A DNA stretch of 39,571 nucleotides from Cytophagales bacterium (GTDB lineage: Bacteria; Bacteroidota; Bacteroidia; Cytophagales; Thermoflexibacteraceae), in assembly GCA_947457925.1 (NCBI GenBank), contig CANGYA010000013.1, positions 1-39,571 of the forward strand, read 5' to 3'. Shown piece after piece: positions 7,550 through 16,743 of the stretch. Under the pieces are notes generated by a model. The model worked only from the letters and a program-made list of their open reading frames with translations, was not told the DNA's origin and did no database searches. Within the stretch, counting starts at the first letter, position 1; every line of letters begins with the position of its first letter. The position numbers were made by a program, and so were the translations under genes.

Positions 7550-9304
7550 CTACTCCTCCACTTCCTTCAACTTCTTGTACCCGTCTGTAATGTACTGAAC
7601 GGCATAGCCCGAAATCCATGCAGACAAGCCACTGCGAGCAAAAATAAATTTTTTGTCGGTAGCCGTACCGTTGAGGTTGTTGGCAGCAGTAGCCAATAAC
7701 AAAGCACCTGTAGCCAAACTCTCTTTGTCAAAAACCTCTTTTACTTGTTGAATATCGGCAGTAGCTTTTTGTTTGACGGCTGCATCTGTGATTTTCGAGA
7801 GGTCGGGGTTGGTCAGTTTGTCATAGAGCAAGGTCGACATATCTCTAAATTTTCCAATGTCGGCAGTGGTCAGGGTAATTGTGGCTTGGTCGGCTTGTTG
7901 TGGGTATAAGTACGTAACCAATGCCCACGCAGCACCGCCTAACAAATAAATTTCCTTGCGACTTTTGAGGGCTGCACTTTTTGCGATATAGTTCACTATT
8001 TCGGGTTCTACTTTGGTGCGAATAGTCGTTTTGGCAAGGTTATTAAAATCTCCACCTTTTTTCTGTTCTTCTTTCACTAAGGCACGCAGATTTTCTGCCC
8101 CATACGGCACAGCAAAATAATTCACTCTTTTTTCGCCTTCTGGCAACAAACAACCTACTTCGGTATTGCCACTGCCTACATCTATAACGGCAGACTGAAA
8201 AAGCATATTATCTGGCACTACGCCCAAAATATCGTATTCCGTTTCTTTTTCGGTAGTTGTAAAATTCACCGTAGGCGAAATGTCTGCCACTGTAAAAGCT
8301 GCCAATATTTTTTTGCGTAAAGCCTCTGCATTTTTGGCAGCAGCCACCGAACTACTTGCTACCACAAAAATTCTGTCCGCAGTTACGCCTTGTTCTGCCA
8401 TCAATTTGTCATAATAGAACTTAACTGTATTCGCTGTTTTGTCTAATTTTTCCGCAGCTAACATATCGCCTGTATGCAAAATAGATAGATTGGTGTTATT
8501 ATCTACTTCTGTGTACTTTACTTTCACTTTATAGTCGCCTTTTTTGGTCAAAACAATACCAATAACGTTGGCTTTTATGCCTTTTGCTCCTATTTCTATA
8601 CCGCCATATACTTCTTCTGTTTCTTGTACGGCTTTGAGCAAGTGCCGAACTAAGGCTGCACTAATGAAATTTTTATTTTTTTCAAACCGACTTTGTGCCA
8701 TATTGTAATATTGGGCAGCCATTTGGTTATTGTTTTTGTCCCAACCCAACATACCCAAATATTCGTAGGCTGTTGCCTCCCAATACAGGTTTTTATCTTT
8801 GGCATAGACAAGGGCTTTTTCTATACAAGCCTGTGCCAAATCGTACTGTTTGGCTTCTACCAATACAGCCCCTGTTTTCATCAAAATAAAGGCATCTCTG
8901 GCGTGGGCAGGCGTAGGCACTTTTACATCTGAAAAGAGGGCAGTGTTCGGGTTGTCCCCTTCCAAAATATCACTCAAGGCTTTTTCTGCCAAGACATTTT
9001 TTTCTGCCACGTATAAATTGAGGGCATCTAAGAAAAATTTTTGGGATAATTCTTCTACACCTATGTTTTTATAGACCAAGCCTAAGGCTTCGTAGGCAGA
9101 GGCTTCCCAAAATTTGTCTTTCCCTTTGACCAAAGGCAAACCTTTTTTGATGTAGTATTCGGCTAAGGTGTGCTGGTGTCCTCGCCTCAATAAATTGCCC
9201 AATTTGATATAAATAACCCCATGATTTTCGTTTTCTACTTGTGCAAACAGTGGCACAGCCGAAAATAAAGCATAAAAAATAGCTATCAAAAACAGTCTTT
9301 GCAT
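7550..9304 (-). CDS. Exported TPR protein with Ppx/GppA-like ASKHA domain
   Basis: 584 residues. A signal peptide (about 1-21, ending AVPLFA-Q) predicts export. Residues 30-225 are helical TPR-like repeats, with duplicated YEALGLVYKN and YEYLGMLGWDK units. From about 233 there is an actin/Hsp70-like ATPase fold of exopolyphosphatase/GppA type: phosphate-1 motif GGIEIGAKGIKANVIGI (234-250), phosphate-2 motif VIDVGSGNTEVG (373-384) and a later adenosine-type segment EIYLLGGAAWAL. Ppx/GppA enzymes split polyphosphate or pppGpp in the cytoplasm, so a version exported to the periplasm is unusual; its substrate is unknown. The Ppx assignment rests on these loops and is an inference about fold, not proven activity. 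It ends close after the darG terminator and is probably a single-gene unit. Confidence 0.75.
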   Translation of the reverse strand: MQRLFLIAIFYALFSAVPLFAQVENENHGVIYIKLGNLLRRGHQHTLAEYYIKKGLPLVKGKDKFWEASAYEALGLVYKNIGVEELSQKFFLDALNLYVAEKNVLAEKALSDILEGDNPNTALFSDVKVPTPAHARDAFILMKTGAVLVEAKQYDLAQACIEKALVYAKDKNLYWEATAYEYLGMLGWDKNNNQMAAQYYNMAQSRFEKNKNFISAALVRHLLKAVQETEEVYGGIEIGAKGIKANVIGIVLTKKGDYKVKVKYTEVDNNTNLSILHTGDMLAAEKLDKTANTVKFYYDKLMAEQGVTADRIFVVASSSVAAAKNAEALRKKILAAFTVADISPTVNFTTTEKETEYDILGVVPDNMLFQSAVIDVGSGNTEVGCLLPEGEKRVNYFAVPYGAENLRALVKEEQKKGGDFNNLAKTTIRTKVEPEIVNYIAKSAALKSRKEIYLLGGAAWALVTYLYPQQADQATITLTTADIGKFRDMSTLLYDKLTNPDLSKITDAAVKQKATADIQQVKEVFDKESLATGALLLATAANNLNGTATDKKFIFARSGLSAWISGYAVQYITDGYKKLKEVEE

Positions 9305-9337
9305 ACCCTAAAAAATTAGAAAGTGGAAATAAGTAGT

Positions 9338-9420
9338 GGAGTTTATGAATATTTTTTTGTTATGACCTCACCCTACCCTCTCCATTTGGAGAGGGTTTTA
9401 TGGAATTATTCATAAACTCC
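9338..9420. repeat. Nested inverted repeat between divergent genes
   Basis: Outer arms GGAGTTTATGAAT (9338-9350) and ATTCATAAACTCC (9408-9420) are perfect. Inside lies CCCTCTCC-ATTT-GGAGAGGG (9376-9395), preceded by CCTCACCCTA. The inner piece is much more G+C rich than its surroundings and resembles short CCTCACCC...CTCTCC repeats I have seen in intergenic DNA of unrelated bacteria. It falls in the 291-base gap between two divergent genes; the rest of that gap holds the 9478-9507 hairpin and a promoter box. Confidence 0.7.
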
Positions 9421-9477
9421 AGTGGAATATCTATTTTTTGGGCTTAAAAAGCAAGTTTTTTCTATAAAAAGCCCTGC

Positions 9478-9507
9478 ACCTATAAAGTTTTTCAAAACCT
9501 TATAGGT
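9478..9507. repeat. CCTATAA(A/G)G hairpin, copy 1
   Basis: ACCTATAAAGTTTT (9478-9491) pairs with AAAACCTTATAGGT (9494-9507) with one mismatch. Nearly the same hairpin recurs at 35144-35176. It ends nine bases before the likely -7 box of the downstream SpoIIE gene. Confidence 0.65.
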
Positions 9508-9515
9508 TGGCTAAT

Positions 9516-9523
9516 TAACTTTG
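9516..9523 (+). promoter_or_regulatory. Probable -7 box of the propeller-SpoIIE gene
   Basis: TAACTTTG matches TAnnTTTG exactly and lies 72 bases before the ATG at 9596. The -33 position falls in the preceding hairpin and does not read TTTG. Confidence 0.4.
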
Positions 9524-9595
9524 CAACTTTTAACAGCCTACCGTTGTCTTTTAGTGTAATATTTGCGTATTTACATTGTCTTATGCTTACCACAG

Positions 9596-12500
9596 ATGAA
9601 AACAAAACTACTTTTAGCCCTTTCTATTTTTTTAGTTTCCTTACAGACTTTTGCACAAGGAAGTTTGCCTGTCAAAAAGTTTTCTTACCAAGACTACCAA
9701 GCTCCTGCCAATGTTTGGAGTTTTACACAAGACCGTAATGGCTTTTTATACATGGGTACATCTGGCTCATTGCTACAGTATGACGGCAAAACGTGGAGGA
9801 TAGCTAAAACAGAAGACAGTGTACAGATAGGTCTTACAGCAAGGCATTTTTACGAAGATAACAATGGCAAGGTCTATGCCTTTGGAGATGGCACGTTGGG
9901 CTATTTTTCTTCTAACCAAAATAATGAATTGATTTTCAAATCTCTTATTCCACAACTTCCAGAAAAAGCACGCCGTTTTGCCATAGGTACACGCATTATG
10001 AAAACGGCAGATGGATTGTACTTTGCTTCTACGGATTGGTTGGCTCGTTGGAATGGCAAAGAGTTCAGATTATGGTATCCTCCCAAAAGTAATTTCACTC
10101 GTGGTTTTGAGGCACATGGAAAAGTATATATGCGTGAAAACAATACAGGTCTTTATGTATTCAAGAATGAAAAACTTGAATACATAAAGGGTAGCCAGCA
10201 ACTTTTTGGTATAGAACGAATTAGTTTTATGTTGCCCATTTCAAAAGGCAATATCCTCGTTGGTACTCGTAGCAAAGGCATTTGGTTATATAACCCCACG
10301 ATACAAGATAGTACAAAGGCTTTTACACCTTTACGCACCTCTATAGATGTTACGTTTTATACCAATAGTATTTATGATGCAACTACGCTACCCGATAAAA
10401 CTATTCTGATAAACTTATTTACAGGAGGCGTTGCACAACTAACTCCAGAAGGTCAGTTTATGCGTTGGGTGTACCAAACTTCTGAATTTGTTACCACTTG
10501 TTATTTGGACAAAACAGGGCAGTTGTGGTTAGGCACAAGCCAAAACGGAGCTATTCGTTTAAATATTAGCTCACCTTATAAACAATGGACTTTAAATGAA
10601 TTGGACAATCAAATGCCTAATTGGTTACATAGATTTGAAGGAAAACTGTATGGGGGCGGTGTGTCCAGATTAAGTATTTTGAAAAATGGTGTTTTTGAAA
10701 AAATACCTAATTCGCCTATCCAACCTTTTTCTTTTGTGGAAATGAACATAGAAGGGCAAAACAAATTCTTAGTGGGTGCTTTCGATGGCGTGGTAGAGGT
10801 AAAAGGTGAAACAACAATACCTATTTCACAAGGGCAGCCTATTTATCAAATTTTTAAACACCCAAAATTTCCTAATAATTTGTTTGTTTTTGATAGAGGT
10901 GGATTTACACTACTTACCTACAGTCAAGGCAAATGGATAAAAGACAATACTTCTCTCAAAACTTTGTCAGAGGCAAAATGGAATAATGGTTTGGGGCGTG
11001 GCTTTATTTATGAACCTATGAGTGGTGTGTTATGGGGAGTAAAACCGAATGAAGGCGTTGATATGATTACGTGGGCAACTCAAGCCATTAATAAGCCTAC
11101 TATTACACAAGTGCCAACAAGTGAAAAATTGAAAATAAGTTTTATAAATTTTTTATATGAAGGAAAAGTAGTTTTTCAGAATACCACTAATCAATTTTTT
11201 ACCTATAATCATCAAAAAGGAGAATTTGAGCCTTTTAAACCTCTGCAAGCCTATCAATACAGAAAATTAATCATTGGTGCAGTGCAAACAGACACTATTA
11301 ACAAACAATTTTTTGTGCCTATTAGTGCGAGAAAAGGACAAATAAATAATTTTTTACGGTTTGATGTGATTAAAATGTTGCCTAACCAAACCATTAGCAT
11401 AGACTCTACCACACACCAATATTTCCCTAAACAATTACTTTTGAGTACTTCTTTGGAACAAGATAGTACAATTTGGGTGTCCATGAATGATTATTTATTG
11501 CATTATGACCTCAAAAAACAAACGGTATTGCCTGCGGATTTCAAGGCGTACATTCGTGAGTTGCGAAATAATCAGACTTTGGTTTGTGGCGTTACCTTTT
11601 GCAAAGAGGACTCAATAGCCCAATACCTACAAGACGAACACGCCAAAATGGTCTTGCCTTATAGCCAAAACGACCTTACATTTAGGTTTGCAGCCCCGTA
11701 CTTTATAGATGAAGAAGCTACACAATTCAGTTATTTTTTAGAAGGTTTTGACAATACCGAATGGTCTGCATGGACAGCCGAAAGTAAGAAAGAATATACC
11801 AACTTGCGAGAAGGTACTTACACCTTTAAAGTAAAAGCCCGCAATGTATTTGGTAGAGAAAGTAACATAGTTGCGTACCAATTTACGATTTTACCACCGT
11901 TTTATCGGACTTGGTGGGCTTATACAGGCTATACTTTGGGGGCAATTTTTGTCGTTTTGGGTTTGATTTATGCCAACTCACGCCGTTTGTTAGCAGCCCA
12001 AAGACGTTTGGAGGAAATGGTTGTGCAACGTACTGCCGAAATAGAAAAACAAAAGACAGAAATAGAAGCCCAACGTGATAATTTGGCAGAAATGAATGAA
12101 GAAATTAATATGCAAAGGGAAGAAATTTTGATAACGGCAGAAAACTTAAAAGTAGCCAACAATGAAATTTCTAAGAAAAACGAGGACATTGTAGCCAGCA
12201 TCAACTACGCCCAACGTATTCAGTTTGCTATGTTACCTTTTGAGGGGCGTATTGCGGAGAGTATAGGCAAAGAAAATTTCTTTATTTTGTATAAGCCCAA
12301 AGACATCGTGTCGGGAGATTTTTATGTTTTTGAGGAAATAGACAACAAACTCTTTGTAGCCGTAGCAGACTGTACGGGGCATGGCGTACCGGGTGCTTTT
12401 ATGAGCATGATTGGCAACCAACTTTTACACGAAATTATTGTGCGTGATGCCGTTCATCGTCCAGACCTTGTGCTAAACAAACTGCACATTGAAATACGGA

Positions 12501-12964
12501 GAGTGCTGCAACAAGAACAAACAGGCACACAAGACGGCATGGACATCGCCTTAGTGGTAATTTACCGCCAAGAGGCTTATTTTGAATATGCAGGGGCAAT
12601 GAACCCAATGTATTATGTACAAGGAGAACAGCCTACTTTACACGAACTAAAAGCTACGAAAAAGCCGATTGGGGGCAGAACTTTTGACAATGAAACTGAA
12701 AGAATTTTTGCATACCACACCGTACATTTTGCCCAACAAGCCCCCACACTGTACTTGTTTTCAGACGGTTATTGCGACCAATTTGGCGGGCAGCAAAACC
12801 GTAAATTCATGGCTAAGAGGTTCAGAGAAACCCTACTTGCTATTAACCATCAACCTTTGGCACAGCAAAAACAAGTTTTGGATACCACCATTACCGATTG
12901 GATAAAAGAGGGTGATGAAAAACAGATTGATGATATTTTGGTGGTGGGGTTAAAGCTGAAATAA
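9596..12964 (+). CDS. Propeller sensor - Y_Y_Y - SpoIIE (PP2C-type) phosphatase
   Basis: 1122 residues from ATG at 9596 (an upstream in-frame TTG at 9563 is possible, but the ATG gives a clean signal peptide MKTKLLLALSIFLVSLQTFA). Order: periplasmic beta-propeller of two-component-regulator type (WSFTQDRNGFLYMGTSG, later GQLWLGTSQNGAIRLN) to about residue 650; Y_Y_Y domain (FSYFLEGFDNTEWSAWT to YTFKVKARNVFG); one membrane helix (WWAYTGYTLGAIFVVLGLIY); coiled coil; and a C-terminal SpoIIE phosphatase with YKPKDIVSGDFYVF, DCTGHGVPGAFMS and LFSDGYCDQFGGQ. The metal-binding Asp residues are present. It likely senses an outside signal and dephosphorylates a cytoplasmic partner such as an anti-sigma-factor antagonist; no such partner is encoded in the window. 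It is convergent with a second SpoIIE gene across a 68-base gap. Confidence 0.9.
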   Translation: MKTKLLLALSIFLVSLQTFAQGSLPVKKFSYQDYQAPANVWSFTQDRNGFLYMGTSGSLLQYDGKTWRIAKTEDSVQIGLTARHFYEDNNGKVYAFGDGTLGYFSSNQNNELIFKSLIPQLPEKARRFAIGTRIMKTADGLYFASTDWLARWNGKEFRLWYPPKSNFTRGFEAHGKVYMRENNTGLYVFKNEKLEYIKGSQQLFGIERISFMLPISKGNILVGTRSKGIWLYNPTIQDSTKAFTPLRTSIDVTFYTNSIYDATTLPDKTILINLFTGGVAQLTPEGQFMRWVYQTSEFVTTCYLDKTGQLWLGTSQNGAIRLNISSPYKQWTLNELDNQMPNWLHRFEGKLYGGGVSRLSILKNGVFEKIPNSPIQPFSFVEMNIEGQNKFLVGAFDGVVEVKGETTIPISQGQPIYQIFKHPKFPNNLFVFDRGGFTLLTYSQGKWIKDNTSLKTLSEAKWNNGLGRGFIYEPMSGVLWGVKPNEGVDMITWATQAINKPTITQVPTSEKLKISFINFLYEGKVVFQNTTNQFFTYNHQKGEFEPFKPLQAYQYRKLIIGAVQTDTINKQFFVPISARKGQINNFLRFDVIKMLPNQTISIDSTTHQYFPKQLLLSTSLEQDSTIWVSMNDYLLHYDLKKQTVLPADFKAYIRELRNNQTLVCGVTFCKEDSIAQYLQDEHAKMVLPYSQNDLTFRFAAPYFIDEEATQFSYFLEGFDNTEWSAWTAESKKEYTNLREGTYTFKVKARNVFGRESNIVAYQFTILPPFYRTWWAYTGYTLGAIFVVLGLIYANSRRLLAAQRRLEEMVVQRTAEIEKQKTEIEAQRDNLAEMNEEINMQREEILITAENLKVANNEISKKNEDIVASINYAQRIQFAMLPFEGRIAESIGKENFFILYKPKDIVSGDFYVFEEIDNKLFVAVADCTGHGVPGAFMSMIGNQLLHEIIVRDAVHRPDLVLNKLHIEIRRVLQQEQTGTQDGMDIALVVIYRQEAYFEYAGAMNPMYYVQGEQPTLHELKATKKPIGGRTFDNETERIFAYHTVHFAQQAPTLYLFSDGYCDQFGGQQNRKFMAKRFRETLLAINHQPLAQQKQVLDTTITDWIKEGDEKQIDDILVVGLKLK

Positions 12965-12977
12965 GTATCCATGTAAA

Positions 12978-13007
12978 TTTGTCCGACAATTCATTGTGTC
13001 GGGCAAA
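12978..13007. terminator. Bidirectional hairpin between two convergent SpoIIE genes
   Basis: TTTGTCCGACA (12978-12988) pairs with TGTCGGGCAAA (12997-13007), with one pair off perfect (a G-U in RNA on one strand). It starts 13 bases after the upstream stop and serves both converging genes. Confidence 0.65.
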
Positions 13008-13032
13008 TAAGTGATTACTTTTTAAAGTTCAA

Positions 13033-15330
13033 CTAAATTTCCACTGCCATTATCGTAATATCATCTCTTTGTGGGAAATCCTCTTGGAAAGTCGTCAAGA
13101 AATGCTCTATGGCTTGGCGTTGCTTCATCAGTGTTACCTCGTGTTGTGTTTGTATGAGGTTGGCTAAACGGTCTATGCCTATTTTGTCATGGTTAGGGTT
13201 ACATTGGTCTACGTAGCCATCTGTCATCAAATACAACCGACTACCCGCCTCCAATACCAATTCTTGATTCGTAAAATCGGCTTGTTTTTTCTGTAAACCA
13301 CCAATAGACTTTCTATCTCCTTTTACGGCAAACAGCGTAGGCTCATCTTTTTTCACGAAAAACAGAGGTCTTTTTGCCCCTGCAAACATGACTTTTGGTT
13401 GTCCATGCTCATATTCCAAACGGCACAAGCAAATATCCATGCCATCATCATTAGACTTGTCTTCTTGGTGCAAAGCTAATTGAATATTGGCGTGTAGGCT
13501 GTCTAAAATCATAGAAGGTTCAAAAATACGGCGGTGGCTCACTATTTCATTCAGCGTATTTACGCCTACCATAGACATAAATGCACCCGGTACACCATGC
13601 CCCGTACAATCTACTACGGCAAAGAAAGTAAAGTCTTTGACCTTTGACACCCAATAGAAGTCGCCAGAAACAATGTCTTTGGGTTTAAAAATAATAAAAT
13701 AGTCTTTGAATGACTTTTGTAAGTCATTGGTACTTGGTAAAATAGCTAACTGAATCGTCTGTGCATACCGAATACTGTCTGTAATACTGCGTGTAGATTC
13801 TTGAATAATATCGTAGGCTTTTTCTATTTCCTCTTTGGCTTTTTCCAAAAACTTATTTTTACTTTCAATTTCGTTGTTTTTAGAGTTAATTTCTTCGTTT
13901 TTATTCGCCAATTCATTGTAAACCTCCTCCAAATAGTCCCTTTGGGCTTTTATTTCTTCTTTTTGCTGTTCTATTTCGGCAGTTCTTTCTTTTACTTTCT
14001 TCTCAAGGCGAATATTCTCTTGTTGTTGTTGTGCCAATAGTTGGTCTTGTACTTTTTTACGTTCTGTACGCATCAAAGCATATTTGTCTGCCAATGCTAA
14101 GGCTAATAAGATAACTTCTAAAACAGAGCCTACTTCTGCCCCATGCGAAGTAACAAAGTTATTAGGAAATAAACCTATAGTTTTTAGCCCCAAAGAAACT
14201 AAACCTAATACATAGAAAGTCCAAGCCATGACAAAATATTTGGCAGAACGGACTCCTCTGTATAACATATATACGCCTGCTGCTATCAATACGACACAAC
14301 ACAAAATAGTAATGACCGTAAAAGCCCTAATCATAATGTTATAATCTACCCCAAAAATGAGGGCAAACATTATAAAACCTACCACCAAGGTAACATTGAA
14401 AGTACGGTGGAATAGTTTGGAAGAACGGCGTGTTTCCAAAAAATTACGGGCAAATAACGAAGAACCAATGATGAATAATGCCATAGACATATTAATCATG
14501 TTCATGGCTACATTGACTTGGTTCGGGAAGATGTGCTGAAAAATATGCCCCGTAATAGTCGCAATAAAGAGGGTTGAACCTAAAATAGAGAGTACATAGT
14601 ATAAATAATTGGAGTCGTTTAGAGCAAAATACAAGACAGTGTTATAAAATATCATGACTATCATGATACCATAAAACAAACCGTAGAGCAGTTCAGAAGT
14701 TGCATTTTGCTTGTAAAAATCCCTTGCCTTAATAATTTCCATAGGCACTTGCAAAGCTCCTTTGGTGTAAGCCTTCACGAAATAAGTACGGGTGAGGGTA
14801 TCGTCTTGGTGGAGAGGAATAATAAAATTACGGTAGTTAATTTCACGTTCTCCAAAAGACTGCATATCACCTAATTTTATCATTGCCCAAGTGCTGTCGG
14901 GCTTTTGGCTATAAAACTCTATGTGGTCTAATAGAGGGTAACTAATTTCTAAAAACCATGCTTCTTCGGGTTGTAAGTTTTTAACCTGAAATTTAAGCCA
15001 AAAGGCAGAAGTGGTATAACCGAAATTAATAGTTTTTTTGGGATATGGCTCGAATCTATGTTGATAGTTGGGCTTTTCTACTTCATCTACAATCAATGTT
15101 TTTTCTTTGTCTTCCAAGAAAAAAACTTGTTTTGCCAATTTGTATGTTTTGTATTCAGGACTAAGCACAATTAAATGCGGATTTCCATAGTCTAAAGTAT
15201 CTCTTTCCTCATCGCCTTCCTGTTGTGCTTGCACTTTTTGCCCCCAGAGCCATAAGCATAAGAACATCATAAGAAAAAGACAAGAAGAAGTCAGCAACTT
15301 TTTAGCGTATAAAGAAATAGCAATGTGCAT
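13033..15330 (-). CDS. 7TMR-DISM receptor with SpoIIE (PP2C-type) phosphatase
   Basis: 765 residues. Order: N-terminal hydrophobic segment (about 12-35), a periplasmic 7TMR-DISM extracellular domain (about 60-190, with FGYTTSAFWLKFQVKNL and WFLEISYPLLDHIEFY), seven membrane helices (about 205-410), a long Lys/Glu coiled coil (about 415-520), then SpoIIE phosphatase (about 535-765) with FKPKDIVSGDFYWV, DCTGHGVPGAFMS and LYLMTDGYVDQCN. Metal-binding Asp residues are kept. The sensory domain often resembles carbohydrate-binding modules, so a sugar-like ligand is possible but not shown. Same output domain as the gene it converges on and as the broken gene at 35272-37881, so the three form a paralogous family with swapped sensors. 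Transcribed on its own. Confidence 0.92.
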   Translation of the reverse strand: MHIAISLYAKKLLTSSCLFLMMFLCLWLWGQKVQAQQEGDEERDTLDYGNPHLIVLSPEYKTYKLAKQVFFLEDKEKTLIVDEVEKPNYQHRFEPYPKKTINFGYTTSAFWLKFQVKNLQPEEAWFLEISYPLLDHIEFYSQKPDSTWAMIKLGDMQSFGEREINYRNFIIPLHQDDTLTRTYFVKAYTKGALQVPMEIIKARDFYKQNATSELLYGLFYGIMIVMIFYNTVLYFALNDSNYLYYVLSILGSTLFIATITGHIFQHIFPNQVNVAMNMINMSMALFIIGSSLFARNFLETRRSSKLFHRTFNVTLVVGFIMFALIFGVDYNIMIRAFTVITILCCVVLIAAGVYMLYRGVRSAKYFVMAWTFYVLGLVSLGLKTIGLFPNNFVTSHGAEVGSVLEVILLALALADKYALMRTERKKVQDQLLAQQQQENIRLEKKVKERTAEIEQQKEEIKAQRDYLEEVYNELANKNEEINSKNNEIESKNKFLEKAKEEIEKAYDIIQESTRSITDSIRYAQTIQLAILPSTNDLQKSFKDYFIIFKPKDIVSGDFYWVSKVKDFTFFAVVDCTGHGVPGAFMSMVGVNTLNEIVSHRRIFEPSMILDSLHANIQLALHQEDKSNDDGMDICLCRLEYEHGQPKVMFAGAKRPLFFVKKDEPTLFAVKGDRKSIGGLQKKQADFTNQELVLEAGSRLYLMTDGYVDQCNPNHDKIGIDRLANLIQTQHEVTLMKQRQAIEHFLTTFQEDFPQRDDITIMAVEI

Positions 15331-15524
15331 ACAGTTGAAAGAATTAACAGAATTGGTGGTTAAGGTTGATGCTTTAGGGTTTCAATATAAACACCTTTGA
15401 ATAATTATACAACTTATTTTCCAAAAATAATCTCTACACCTGATTTGGCTGTATGAATACTGTAAGGTATGAATACTTTGTGTAAATTTGCACAAAAATT
15501 TATACAACTATAATCTTTGAAGAT

Positions 15525-16211
15525 ATGAAACAAACATTGCTTAGCCTCTGTTGTGTAGCTTTATTATGGGGCTGTGCCGAAGACGAAAAAACCATTAACA
15601 ACAAAGTAGAAAGGGCTTTTCGCCAACAACTGAAAGACCAATTAGGGCTGGAATGTACTACGGTGAAAATAACGAAAGAAAAAGACAAGCAGTATTTTGT
15701 GGAGGCAGACATTGTGGGGAATCCACCCAGCCACGTTCAGGCTGTTTTTTTAGGCGAACCCGAAGAAGGCAAATTCAATATCCAAGAAACATTGAACTCT
15801 GTAACGGGTCGTTACGTCCAAGACTTTGTGGGGGTACAATGTACTGATGTTGTACTTAAGCAAAAGGATAGTGTGTATTATGACGGAAAAATTATGTTGA
15901 AAACAGGTGAGCAACTCAATTTAGTGGTGCATAAAGACAATGGTTGGTATCCAGAAAATGATACAACGACATTGGGCGTATTGGTAAAACGTAATATAGC
16001 CAAAGGGCAACGGTGGAAAAACGTGGCTATTCGTATGATACCTCTCTCTAAGTTTGAGTATTATGCCGTAGTAGATGGTGATAGTGGCAAATATGCAGTC
16101 CTCAAAATATCGCATACAGGCACAGCTTTTAACTTCAAAGAAGTGCCTAATCCTACCGAAATTTTGGCAGAAATAGATAAAAAAACTAAAACCGTAGCCA
16201 CTACAAAGTAA
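15525..16211 (+). CDS. Predicted lipoprotein, unknown function
   Basis: 228 residues. The N-terminus MKQTLLSLCCVALLWGC is a type II signal peptide with lipobox LLWG-C and acylated Cys17; the next residues AEDE are acidic. The rest is soluble, alternating strands and charged segments, without a family that I recognise. A repeated layout (VQAVFLGEPEEGKFN in the first half, YYAVVDGDSGKYAVLKI in the second) hints at two similar beta-rich halves. It is likely anchored in the outer or inner membrane facing the periplasm. Divergent from the 7TMR-DISM gene and convergent with arsR, so it is a single-gene unit. TAAATTTG at 15483-15490 is a possible -7 box, 35 bases before the ATG. Confidence 0.8.
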   Translation: MKQTLLSLCCVALLWGCAEDEKTINNKVERAFRQQLKDQLGLECTTVKITKEKDKQYFVEADIVGNPPSHVQAVFLGEPEEGKFNIQETLNSVTGRYVQDFVGVQCTDVVLKQKDSVYYDGKIMLKTGEQLNLVVHKDNGWYPENDTTTLGVLVKRNIAKGQRWKNVAIRMIPLSKFEYYAVVDGDSGKYAVLKISHTGTAFNFKEVPNPTEILAEIDKKTKTVATTK

Positions 16212-16220
16212 GAAATAGCA

Positions 16221-16262
16221 AAAGACAGTCTAAAGGCTAACGGATACCTTTACACTGTCTTT
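16221..16262. terminator. Bidirectional hairpin terminator between lipoprotein and arsR
   Basis: AAAGACAGT (16221-16229) and TAAAGG (16231-16236) pair with CCTTTA (16247-16252) and ACTGTCTTT (16254-16262), leaving one C-C mismatch and a ten-base loop. It lies between convergent genes. Confidence 0.75.
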
Positions 16263-16265
16263 GTA

Positions 16266-16652
16266 CTATTTTGCAATATATTGTTTATTGACTATTTTGT
16301 TAGCAGCTAATTCTCTGTTAGATTGGAGAGTATTGTAAGTTTCTAAATCTTTTTGCAGTGTGGCATCTTTGCTCAAATAACTGAACATACTGTTAGAAAA
16401 GTCCTCTACTTCTTCCTTCAAACTATAAAATGTCCATTGGTCTATTTTACGAGAATTGACTAAGCCTGAGTTTTTGAGGTAAATCAAATGTCTTGAAATT
16501 TTGGTTTGTGTATATTCCAAAATCAATTCTAAGTCTGAAATACACATTTCTTTTTTCTTGTAAATTAGGTGTAAGATACGAATCCGAGCCTCCTCCGAAA
16601 ATGCCTTGAAAATCTGCGTACCTACAGTCAAGTTAAAATTTTTGAGTTTCAT
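16266..16652 (-). CDS. ArsR-family winged-helix repressor
   Basis: 128 residues from the ATG at 16652. The frame is open further upstream (to a TTG-type start near 16700), but the internal start MKLKNFNLTVGTQIFKAFSE fits the family better and lies downstream of the likely promoter. Winged-helix HTH: ARIRILHLIYKKKEMCISDL, a recognition helix in EYTQTKISRHLIYLKNSGLV, then the wing NSRKIDQWTFYSL. The only Cys visible is in KKEMCISDL, so a classical multi-Cys metal site is not obvious and the inducer is unknown. A 38-bp perfect palindrome overlapping its likely -7 box suggests autoregulation. It is divergent from mdh, which may share control. Confidence 0.88.
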   Translation of the reverse strand: MKLKNFNLTVGTQIFKAFSEEARIRILHLIYKKKEMCISDLELILEYTQTKISRHLIYLKNSGLVNSRKIDQWTFYSLKEEVEDFSNSMFSYLSKDATLQKDLETYNTLQSNRELAANKIVNKQYIAK

Positions 16653-16700
16653 AAGATAAATAGATGATACAAAAATAGGTGTTGTATGTGAGTAATTCAA

Positions 16701-16738
16701 TTTGTAGAAATAGTTGTTGCAACAACTATTTCTACAAA
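16701..16738. promoter_or_regulatory. 38-bp perfect palindrome at the arsR promoter, candidate operator
   Basis: The half-site TTTGTAGAAATAGTTGTTG (16701-16719) is followed directly by its exact complement (16720-16738), with no loop. Plus-strand CAAAGGTA (16735-16742), read on the minus strand as TACCTTTG, matches the -7 consensus TAnnTTTG and overlaps the palindrome's outer end. The arsR start site would fall inside the palindrome, as expected for a repressor-binding site. Confidence 0.6.
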
Positions 16739-16743
16739 GGTAT

